DNA of 10,548 bases, taken from assembly GCA_937901455.1 (NCBI GenBank), contig CALDIA010000079.1:1-10548 (forward strand). The letters are read 5' to 3'. The stretch is from an uncultured Bacteroidales bacterium. Lineage in GTDB: Bacteria > Bacteroidota > Bacteroidia > Bacteroidales > WCHB1-69. Positions 1-6,305 of the stretch are shown here, piece after piece. The position numbers and the translations under genes were made by a program. The notes beneath the pieces are model-generated. The model was not told the origin of the DNA. It made no database searches and saw only the letters and a program-made list of their open reading frames with translations. Each line of letters opens with the position of its first letter. Within the stretch, counting starts at the first letter, position 1.

Positions 1-983
1 TTGAGGGTGGAGCCGATGCGGGTGTAGAGTTCTTGCAGGTCGTCCACCTTGAGGCGTTCGCCGTAGGGAGGGTTCATCATTACAACGGCGGGTTTGCGAG
101 GGGGAATAGTTCGGGAGACATCGTTTTGGCGTACTGAGACAAAGTCTTGCAGGCGGGCAGCCTGGACATTGTCTTCAGTCATCTCCACAAAGCGCGGGTT
201 TATGTCGGATCCATAGAAGTTAACGGGTACATTTTCTTTAATTTTGGCTTCTTTCTTCACGCTGCGCCACAGGTCGGCGTCGAAGTTCTTCCAGCGGGTG
301 AAGCCAAAGAAGCGGCGGTAGAAGCCAGCGGGAATATTCAGAGCCTGCATGGCCGCCTCCACGAGCAGGGTGCCACCCCCGCACATAGGGTCAATAAAAT
401 CGCACTCGCCATGCCAGCCTGAAAGTTGAATCATAGCGGCGGCCACCACCTCATTGATGGGAGCCGGGTGGTTGCGAACCTTATAGCCCCTTTTATGGAG
501 CGACTCGCCGGAGCTATCCACAAAAAGTTGAGCCTCATTTTTATAGATATGCAGTACAAACTGCACGTCAGGGTCGTCTTTGTCCACCGAAGGGCGAATG
601 CCGTAAAGATCCCTGAACCTGTCGCAAATTGCATCCTTGGCAAGCAGTGAGGCAAAAAGTGGGGTTTTGAAGATACTATCCACATTGGTGGCGTGCACCA
701 CCATAGTACCATCCTCTTGAAGAAAACGTTCTGCCGGGAAATCGAAGATCTGCTCGTAGAACTGACGATTGTTGACAAAGGTGAACTTGCGTTGACGCCA
801 GAGGATACGCAGTGCAGTTCGGCAGAAGTAGTTGGCACGATACATCATGGCCATATCGCCTTCAAAGGCCACCGCACGGCTCATGATCTGGCAGTTGCGT
901 GCACCCAATGCAGTAAGCTCCTCAGCCAGCAACGGTTCCAAATGGGCAAAGGTCTTCGCTATAAAATATTCGCTATTTTCCAT
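1..983 (-). CDS. rlmL: THUMP-domain class I SAM-dependent rRNA guanine-N2 methyltransferase, RlmL type (partial, 3' end off window)
   Basis: Cytoplasmic RNA methyltransferase that in characterised relatives (E. coli RlmL) transfers a methyl group from S-adenosylmethionine to N2 of a guanine in 23S rRNA. Translation from ATG at 983 is open to the left edge, giving 327 residues. Residues ~1-60 form the ferredoxin-like N-terminal part and ~65-160 the THUMP RNA-binding domain. The Rossmann methyltransferase domain begins near 165. SAM-binding motif I reads DPMCGGGT (residues 198-205), and the catalytic motif IV NPPYGERL is at 304-311, the classic N2-guanine/N6-adenine methylase signature. Bacteroidota homologues run to roughly 480-500 residues, so about a third is missing beyond position 1. 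The start is supported by a -7 element at 1001-1008 that leaves a very short leader. It is divergent from the Nudix gene. The exact target base is inferred from E. coli. Confidence 0.93.
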   Translation of the reverse strand, partial: MENSEYFIAKTFAHLEPLLAEELTALGARNCQIMSRAVAFEGDMAMMYRANYFCRTALRILWRQRKFTFVNNRQFYEQIFDFPAERFLQEDGTMVVHATNVDSIFKTPLFASLLAKDAICDRFRDLYGIRPSVDKDDPDVQFVLHIYKNEAQLFVDSSGESLHKRGYKVRNHPAPINEVVAAAMIQLSGWHGECDFIDPMCGGGTLLVEAAMQALNIPAGFYRRFFGFTRWKNFDADLWRSVKKEAKIKENVPVNFYGSDINPRFVEMTEDNVQAARLQDFVSVRQNDVSRTIPPRKPAVVMMNPPYGERLKVDDLQELYTRIGSTL

Positions 984-1000
984 AATAAAAGAAATGGCTG

Positions 1001-1008
1001 CAAAAATA
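1001..1008 (-). promoter_or_regulatory. Bacteroidota -7 promoter element for the rRNA methyltransferase
   Basis: On the minus strand this reads TATTTTTG, a full match to the Bacteroidota -7 consensus TAnnTTTG. It ends 17 nt upstream of the ATG at 983, implying a leader of only about 10-12 nt. I could not find a good TTTG -33 box at 19-21 bp spacing, so only half the promoter is visible. Confidence 0.5.
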
Positions 1009-1038
1009 CGTTTTTAAATTCAAACTTATATATCGGTG

Positions 1039-1056
1039 TTCTTTTTTTAAAAAGAA
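1039..1056. repeat. Short AT-rich inverted repeat in the divergent intergenic region
   Basis: TTCTTTTT is followed after a TT loop by its exact reverse complement AAAAAGAA, an 8-bp palindromic pair. It lies midway between the two divergent promoters at 1001-1008 and 1114-1121, where an operator could sit. AT-rich spacers produce such palindromes by chance, so a function is only a possibility. The rest of the 984-1148 spacer holds the two promoter elements and nothing else recognisable. Confidence 0.25.
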
Positions 1057-1113
1057 TGAATTATATACTACACAATTCACGTGGGCGCCACGCAAATCAT
1101 TTCAAATTTTTAT

Positions 1114-1121
1114 TATTTTTG
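1114..1121 (+). promoter_or_regulatory. Bacteroidota -7 promoter element for the Nudix-led gene run
   Basis: TATTTTTG matches TAnnTTTG. It ends 27 nt before the Nudix ATG at 1149, predicting a start of transcription near 1127 and a leader of about 20 nt. No convincing -33 TTTG is seen at the normal spacing. Probably drives the Nudix and alpha/beta hydrolase genes, and perhaps those downstream. Confidence 0.5.
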
Positions 1122-1148
1122 CGCTTCTTCCTTTAATCGTAGCCAAAT

Positions 1149-1595
1149 ATGTGTAAATTGCAAAAATATACGACAATAGAGGCCGCTGGAGGCATTGTAG
1201 AAAACGAAAAGGGGGAGATTTTGCTCATCTTCAGACGCGAAAAATGGGATTTCCCGAAGGGCAAGGTGGAGTATGGAGAGTCGGTGTCAGACGCCGCCCT
1301 CCGCGAAGTGACAGAGGAGACTGGCATCCAGGAGCTCACCCTCGGCACATCACTGCCCGACACGCAGCACACCTACACGCTGAATGAGGATGGCATTCTC
1401 AAGACAACCCACTGGTATCGCATGACCGCCCCAAGCCAACCGCTGGTTCCACAGGCGGAAGAGGACATTGCCCAGGCGCTCTGGGTCCCTAAAGCACAAG
1501 TATCTGATTTACTACAGGAGAACTCCTTCCCCACCCTCATCACGCTGTGGGAGGCATACAGGAAGAATTATTATGATATAGAATGTCATGAATAG
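1149..1595 (+). CDS. Nudix hydrolase (MutT/Ap4A hydrolase-like)
   Basis: Small cytosolic hydrolase of nucleoside diphosphates linked to another moiety, 148 residues, usual for a single-domain Nudix protein. The Nudix box GX5EX7REUXEEXGU is complete: it starts at Gly38, has Glu44, and carries REVTEETGI at 52-60, giving all the glutamates expected to bind Mg2+. The preceding WDFPKGKVE segment (33-41) resembles diadenosine-polyphosphate hydrolases and related house-cleaning enzymes more than MutT 8-oxo-dGTPase, but substrate cannot be assigned from motifs. ATG at 1149 follows a -7 element by 27 nt, which fits this start. The last 8 bases overlap the start of the next gene, suggesting translational coupling. 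Confidence 0.92.
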   Translation: MCKLQKYTTIEAAGGIVENEKGEILLIFRREKWDFPKGKVEYGESVSDAALREVTEETGIQELTLGTSLPDTQHTYTLNEDGILKTTHWYRMTAPSQPLVPQAEEDIAQALWVPKAQVSDLLQENSFPTLITLWEAYRKNYYDIECHE

Positions 1596-3015
1596 CTCTG
1601 CACGACATATAGCTTTGCTTTTAGTTCTTATCCTGTGGGGGATATTTCGACCACTGACGGCACAGGACATCGCCGGCTATTGGGAAGGCAAGATTGCCGT
1701 TATCGGAGATTCGCTGACCATCGGTGTCTTCGTGGAACAAGAGGACAGCCTGCATGTGGAACTCGACAGCCCCGACCAGTTTGCCATTGGCATTCCCGCC
1801 ACCAAGTCGGCTTGGATCGACAGCACCCTCACTTGGGAAGTAAGTTCCCTTGGTGCCTCCTTCTCTGGCAAGCTCTCAGCCGATGGGAAGCGCATCGAGG
1901 GTACTTTCCGGCAAGGGAAGCGCTTCCCTTTGGTGCTTTGGGCTGGGCATGAACGGAAAAAGCTGAACCGTCCACAGGAGCCGAAGCCTCCCTACCCCTA
2001 CAGCGAAGAAGAGATTCGCATCAAGGAGCCACGGGGGCGTTACGACTACGTGACGGGCACGCTGACGCTGCCCACCACACCTGCCAAGGCGCTGGTTATC
2101 CTCATCTCTGGCTCAGGCTGGCAAGATCGTGACGAGAGCCTCTTAGGGCATAAGCCTTTCAAGGTTATTGCCGACACCCTGACCCGGAGTGGCTATGCCG
2201 TCTTCCGCTACGATGACCTGCCCAAAGCAATCTTCCAGCACGCCACCACGCTGGACTTCGCAGACGTGGTCAACAAGATTCGGGACACTCTCAGCCAACA
2301 CCCTGCCTTGCAACACATCCCCGTAGGTCTGCTCGGCCATAGCGAAGGGAGTCTTGTGGCCTACATCGTGGACAACAAACGTCCTGTAGATTTCATCATC
2401 ACCATGGGCGGAGTGGCCCAGCCCATCCGACAGATATTGTGTTACCAAAATGCAGCCATCGCCATGGCTAACGGAGCGACCTGCGAGGAGGCCTCCCAGA
2501 TCACGGACGAATCCGACCGCCTCTACGCCATCGTGGAAAAAGCCCCCACCCGCGAGAAGGCCATGGAACGGATGAGAAAATATCTCGAAAAAGGAGGAGT
2601 GCACCGGACAGACAAGGCAACAGACCTTAATCCCAGTCAACGACAGGTTATCCAGACCCTCTGCTCGCCCTGGTTTTACACGCTCTTCCATCTGGACCCC
2701 AAGCCCTATCTCCAGAAGCTCTCCTGCCCCTTCCTTGCCATCAACGGCCAAATAGACTTGCAGGTAGAGGCAGACCAATCCGTCAGGCTGATGCGACATT
2801 ATCTTGACCCGAAATCCAGCAAAACGCCATACTCTTTTTACGATGCACCCGTAGCTTACCACACCTATCGCATCATTCCTTCTGCCAACCATCTGCTGCA
2901 AACCTGTCAGACTGGCAACCCACAAGAGTATGGTGCTATTGAGGAGACCATCAGCCCGGTAGTATTACAACTCATGACTAACTGGCTTGATTATATTGTC
3001 AATCATTATTATTAA
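1588..3015 (+). CDS. Secreted alpha/beta hydrolase (serine esterase/peptidase-like)
   Basis: 475-residue exported hydrolase. Residues 1-25 are a signal peptide: a hydrophobic core at 8-20 followed by RPLTA, with likely cleavage after Ala25 leaving Gln26 first, a common mature N-terminus in Bacteroidota. Residues ~27-120 form a beta-rich N-terminal domain (DIAGYWEGK onward). The alpha/beta-hydrolase fold starts near 155. Visible elements are an oxyanion-loop segment GSGWQDRD (175-182), the nucleophile elbow GHSEG with Ser252, a likely acid Asp390 in NGQID, and a likely His435 in PSANH. This layout resembles the signal-peptide-bearing esterase EstD type, annotated variously as alpha/beta hydrolase or S9/S33 peptidase. 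Substrate unknown. Its ATG lies inside the Nudix gene (8-bp overlap), so translation is probably coupled although the products work in different compartments. Confidence 0.88.
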   Translation: MNSSARHIALLLVLILWGIFRPLTAQDIAGYWEGKIAVIGDSLTIGVFVEQEDSLHVELDSPDQFAIGIPATKSAWIDSTLTWEVSSLGASFSGKLSADGKRIEGTFRQGKRFPLVLWAGHERKKLNRPQEPKPPYPYSEEEIRIKEPRGRYDYVTGTLTLPTTPAKALVILISGSGWQDRDESLLGHKPFKVIADTLTRSGYAVFRYDDLPKAIFQHATTLDFADVVNKIRDTLSQHPALQHIPVGLLGHSEGSLVAYIVDNKRPVDFIITMGGVAQPIRQILCYQNAAIAMANGATCEEASQITDESDRLYAIVEKAPTREKAMERMRKYLEKGGVHRTDKATDLNPSQRQVIQTLCSPWFYTLFHLDPKPYLQKLSCPFLAINGQIDLQVEADQSVRLMRHYLDPKSSKTPYSFYDAPVAYHTYRIIPSANHLLQTCQTGNPQEYGAIEETISPVVLQLMTNWLDYIVNHYY

Positions 3016-3020
3016 ATCAA

Positions 3021-3045
3021 TAAAATATTAACTATTAAAATATTA
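3021..3045. repeat. Direct 10-bp AT repeat before the zinc peptidase gene
   Basis: TAAAATATTA occurs at 3021-3030 and again at 3036-3045, a 15-bp period, in the 36-nt gap between the alpha/beta hydrolase and the zinc metallopeptidase. It consists entirely of A and T and may be chance. No TAnnTTTG promoter is present in the gap. Confidence 0.25.
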
Positions 3046-3051
3046 TCACTT

Positions 3052-3912
3052 ATGAACTTATCAGGAAGAAGAGAAAGTACGAATGTTGTGGACCGTCGAG
3101 GCAGTTCTACGGGAACCAAAGTCGGCATCGGCTGCGGGGGCATTATTCTAATCCTCATCGTTTCCCTGCTGACGGGCAACAACCCCCTTGAACTGTTGCA
3201 GCGCGTTAGCAGCCAGCAAGGAACCACGACCGAGCAAACCACCCATGTGTCCTCAGCACAGGAAGACTCCTTGGTCGTCTTCACCAAGAAAATATTGGCT
3301 GCCACGGAAGATATTTGGACTCAGGAGTTCAAGAAGATAGGCAAAACCTACCAGCCCCCAAAATTGGTGCTCTTCACCAATAGTGTACAATCAGGCTGTG
3401 GTGGTGCCACCTCGTCGGTAGGACCCTTCTACTGCTCGGCTGACCAGACCGTCTATATTGATTTGTCGTTTTTCATGACTATGAAGCAGCAGATTGGTGC
3501 TGACGGGGACTTTGCCTATGCCTATGTGATTGCTCATGAGATTGGGCACCATGTTCAGAACCAGTTGGGAACCTTATCGGCCGCTCATAACAAGATGGCC
3601 CAAGTAAGTCAAACGGAGAGTAACAAGATTAGTGTCTGCATAGAGCTACAGGCCGACTACTTGGCTGGTGTTTGGGCATATCACGACAACAACCGTTTCA
3701 AATCGTTGGAGGACGGCGACATTGAGGAGGGCATTGCCACGGCCATGAAGATTGGCGACGACTACCTTCAGAAGCAGGCTTACGGCTACACCGTGCCCGA
3801 GAGCTTCAACCACGGCACCTCTGAGCAACGCGTACGCTGGCTGAAGAAAGGTCTTAATAGCGGCGACATCAATGGTGGCGACACCTTCTCGGTAGGATAT
3901 AACAACCTATAA
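3052..3912 (+). CDS. Neutral zinc metallopeptidase, YpfJ/KPN_02809 family, membrane-anchored
   Basis: 286 residues with the family's characteristic order: a charged, Gly/Ser-rich N-terminus (GRREST at 5-10, DRRGSS at 14-19), one membrane segment at ~24-41, a variable linker, then the metallopeptidase domain from ~75. The zincin motif HEIGHH is at 162-167 (His162 and His166 ligands, Glu163 general base), and ELQADYLAGVWA (198-209) supplies Glu198 as the probable third ligand. Cys116 and Cys128 could form a disulfide in an extracytoplasmic domain. The family is widespread (E. coli YpfJ) but its physiological substrate is not established. The ATG at 3052 was kept because the conserved GRRES stretch follows it immediately. 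It is 36 nt after the alpha/beta hydrolase and 8 nt before the deacetylase-like gene, so probably cotranscribed with the latter. Confidence 0.92.
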   Translation: MNLSGRRESTNVVDRRGSSTGTKVGIGCGGIILILIVSLLTGNNPLELLQRVSSQQGTTTEQTTHVSSAQEDSLVVFTKKILAATEDIWTQEFKKIGKTYQPPKLVLFTNSVQSGCGGATSSVGPFYCSADQTVYIDLSFFMTMKQQIGADGDFAYAYVIAHEIGHHVQNQLGTLSAAHNKMAQVSQTESNKISVCIELQADYLAGVWAYHDNNRFKSLEDGDIEEGIATAMKIGDDYLQKQAYGYTVPESFNHGTSEQRVRWLKKGLNSGDINGGDTFSVGYNNL

Positions 3913-3920
3913 CCCCCACG

Positions 3921-5270
3921 GTGCTGACGCATAACGCCATAGAATACACACTACAACATCTCTTTCGTGTGGCCCTACCCCACACGGAAGACTTCGTTTT
4001 AGGGTTCTCCGTTGAAGAGTTCCTGCTGACCATCCATTTGCAGGATGGCTTCACTGTCTCCATTCCTTTGCTAAACGAGCAGGAGGAAGATGCTTTTTTG
4101 AAAGCGGAGTTGCCCGTCTCCGACTTGGAGGATGGCGCCGACCACACCAGTGAGGTAATCGTGTTCCGGCCCGCTCATTATATGTCTGACAAACTGAAGG
4201 TTGAAGACAAACATGTCAGCTTCTATTTCGACATCGTCACGCCCTCATTCCTGTTGCTCTCACGCAAGGAGGAGACTTTGACTGACGCGCGCGACCGTCA
4301 CGGGCGTTTTTGCTACCAGGACAGCCTCTCCAGTCGGTACGGGCTCATCATGAAGCCATTGGCGGACGAATATGCGTTGATCCTACGGGAGAAGCTATTA
4401 GAAGCCGGATTCCCCGCCCATCGTTTGCAGAAGAGGCAGGGACAGATAATCCCCACCCACGACATCGACCATCTGCTACGGTTCACCAGTCGCGCGCAAG
4501 CTTTCAAGTCCATTTTTGGCCGCGACCTGCTGATCGACCACGAACTGCGCGTGGTGAAACATTCGCTAAGCGAGTACCATGAATGGAAACAAGACAGCCG
4601 TAGAGACCCCTACATCACGGCCATTCAAGAACTGGTAGAAATGGAAAAGGGCCTGCCGGCCATCTTTTTCTTCATGGCGCAGACGACTGCAGAACAGGAT
4701 GCCGCCTACGACATCCGAGCCAAGGAGACCGCCGTGGCTCTACAGATAGTGAAAGATGCCGGCATGACGATTGGCCTGCATGGCAGCTACGACAGCTATA
4801 ACAACGAGCCGTTGCTTTGCGCCCAAGTTCAAAGACTTCAAGACGCATCGGGACAGCCTGTCACCTGCGGGCGGCAGCACTATCTGCAATTCGAGGCCGG
4901 CACCAGCCGACGGCAATCATCACTGACGGTCTGGCAAAAGTGTGGCATCACCGACGACTATACGCTGGGCTACGCCGAGTACCCCGGCTTCCGTTGTGGC
5001 ACCTGCCACCCCTTCCCACTCTACGACCTTCAAAACGACAAGGCCACCAACTGCATCGAACACCCTCTCATCGTAATGGACGGCACCCTCTTCGACTATA
5101 TGCACCTCAGCCTCCAAGACTGCAAGGCTGTCATCCAGAAACACTACAATAGCTGCATGGCTGTGGAGGGCGACTTCGTCATCCTCTGGCACAACCATTT
5201 GCTCCGCCGCAAATACCGACCCCTATACGAACAACTCTACGTCCCTTTTATCCAACAAATCCAACATTAA
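3921..5270 (+). CDS. Polysaccharide deacetylase-like protein with Bacteroidota-type N-terminal domain (DUF7033-like)
   Basis: 449-residue protein. Residues ~1-130 are a mixed alpha/beta region like the N-terminal domain (DUF7033) paired with deacetylases in Bacteroidota. The catalytic part starts near 175. Motifs resembling carbohydrate esterase family 4 are THDID (179-183; Asp181 likely base, Asp183 likely metal ligand), HGSYDS (287-292; metal-binding His287), YPGFRCGTC (354-362; Arg358) and a terminal WHNH (423-426). No signal peptide or membrane helix is visible, so it may act in the cytoplasm on a glycan precursor, unlike secreted peptidoglycan deacetylases. The start is GTG at 3921. The frame is closed by a stop at 3900-3902, and no ATG lies between, so this GTG is the best start. 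It sits 8 nt after the peptidase stop and 8 nt before a glycosyltransferase. Substrate unknown; the DUF name is from memory of the family. Confidence 0.82.
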   Translation: MLTHNAIEYTLQHLFRVALPHTEDFVLGFSVEEFLLTIHLQDGFTVSIPLLNEQEEDAFLKAELPVSDLEDGADHTSEVIVFRPAHYMSDKLKVEDKHVSFYFDIVTPSFLLLSRKEETLTDARDRHGRFCYQDSLSSRYGLIMKPLADEYALILREKLLEAGFPAHRLQKRQGQIIPTHDIDHLLRFTSRAQAFKSIFGRDLLIDHELRVVKHSLSEYHEWKQDSRRDPYITAIQELVEMEKGLPAIFFFMAQTTAEQDAAYDIRAKETAVALQIVKDAGMTIGLHGSYDSYNNEPLLCAQVQRLQDASGQPVTCGRQHYLQFEAGTSRRQSSLTVWQKCGITDDYTLGYAEYPGFRCGTCHPFPLYDLQNDKATNCIEHPLIVMDGTLFDYMHLSLQDCKAVIQKHYNSCMAVEGDFVILWHNHLLRRKYRPLYEQLYVPFIQQIQH

Positions 5271-5278
5271 CAATCATC

Positions 5279-6274
5279 ATGATGCATGTTTTACATATAA
5301 ACAGCCAACCTGCCTCACACTTTGACACCTTGATGCGCCTGCTTCAAAATGAAGGAAGGCATACTCTTTGGAACCAGGAAGCTCCCCCTTCAGAAAAACC
5401 ATGCCTCATTCATGCTCACAGCTGGATTGAGGACGGCTCGTTAGCCCTGAAGATGTCGGAGCAACAGGGCATTCCCTACATTATCTCCTTTGCTGAAGAT
5501 GAGGTGGATATGTTAGGTCGATGGACTTTGACCACTCACCCTCAATGGCTGAATATCTTAAAACAAGCCTCCAAAATCATTATTCCCAGTCCGAACTTCG
5601 AATATGCTCTGGGACAGTCGCTCAGCGATAGTGTGGCAGACATCATCTTTGGGAAGACGCTCACCATTTACAACCCCATACACCCCTATTTTTTACAAAA
5701 CCTCCACTTGCACAAGCCTGTGGCTTTGGTACACATCCATCTTCTCTATATAGCTTGCCACAAGCATTATATCAACGACATAGATTTCATTCTTAAAGCT
5801 GTTAAAAAAGTGCAGCATCAAAACATTGACATTCAGTTGGCGATAGCCGATGTGGGTGGTTACACTGACTCACAGCGTATCAGGGCCAAATATGGATTGG
5901 AAGTGATAGGGGCTGGCAGCGAGGAAGCCCGGGCAGCTGTTTACCGGCAGCATGACATTGTAGTCATGCCTGGGTATCACACGCACACGACCCGCTATTT
6001 TGCTGAGGCGCTATCGCAGGGGCTTCCAGTGATTTACGCCGCGCATAGTTGTTTTGATGGCATTTTACAAAGTGCGCCACCCTTTGTGCTGGAAAAAGAG
6101 AGTTCTACTTTGCTGGCCGACATCATTCTTAGCATCAGTCAGCGCTATGCCACCATTGAACAGCATCTGTCACTCCTGCACCCCCTCGCCAAGTTCAACC
6201 TTGACGAGTCGTACCGAGAGTACATGCGGGTGTACGCCATCGCCCACAGCCTGAATGCGCGAGAGAGGCATTAG
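5279..6274 (+). CDS. Divergent GT4-like glycosyltransferase (GT-B fold)
   Basis: 331 residues, with an N-terminal Rossmann-like half (VLHINSQ at 4-10, IHAHSW at 44-49, a typical GT4 acceptor-side pattern) and a C-terminal half ending in the GT4-type signature FAEALSQGLPVIYA (241-254). Glu243 matches the second Glu of the EX7E motif, but the position of the first is Thr235. The usual G-R-x4-K-G donor-phosphate site also appears replaced, around 149-163, by a His-rich stretch (VHIHLLY then HKHY). No membrane segment or signal peptide is seen. ATG at 5279 is followed directly by a second ATG at 5282; either could start the protein. It is 8 nt downstream of the deacetylase-like gene, implying they modify the same glycan. 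Could be a glycosyltransferase with an altered donor pocket or a non-catalytic homologue. Confidence 0.72.
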   Translation: MMHVLHINSQPASHFDTLMRLLQNEGRHTLWNQEAPPSEKPCLIHAHSWIEDGSLALKMSEQQGIPYIISFAEDEVDMLGRWTLTTHPQWLNILKQASKIIIPSPNFEYALGQSLSDSVADIIFGKTLTIYNPIHPYFLQNLHLHKPVALVHIHLLYIACHKHYINDIDFILKAVKKVQHQNIDIQLAIADVGGYTDSQRIRAKYGLEVIGAGSEEARAAVYRQHDIVVMPGYHTHTTRYFAEALSQGLPVIYAAHSCFDGILQSAPPFVLEKESSTLLADIILSISQRYATIEQHLSLLHPLAKFNLDESYREYMRVYAIAHSLNARERH

Positions 6275-6305
6275 AATGTAGCGGAGAGCAGTTGGGAATC
6301 CCCGC

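Noticed and set aside
431..838. Minus-strand 135-codon frame and plus-strand frames at 147-422 and 693-1136
   Set aside because: They are in other frames over the rRNA methyltransferase, whose continuous frame from 983 carries all expected motifs.
2143..2925. A 260-codon open frame on the minus strand inside the alpha/beta hydrolase gene
   Set aside because: The plus-strand product has a signal peptide, GHSEG and other fold motifs. The antisense frame shows no recognisable domain and is explained by codon bias.
6275..6305. Possible bidirectional terminator between the convergent glycosyltransferase and DUF4301 genes
   Set aside because: Only a 3-bp stem GGG-AAT-CCC is visible with no T tract on either side, too weak to call.
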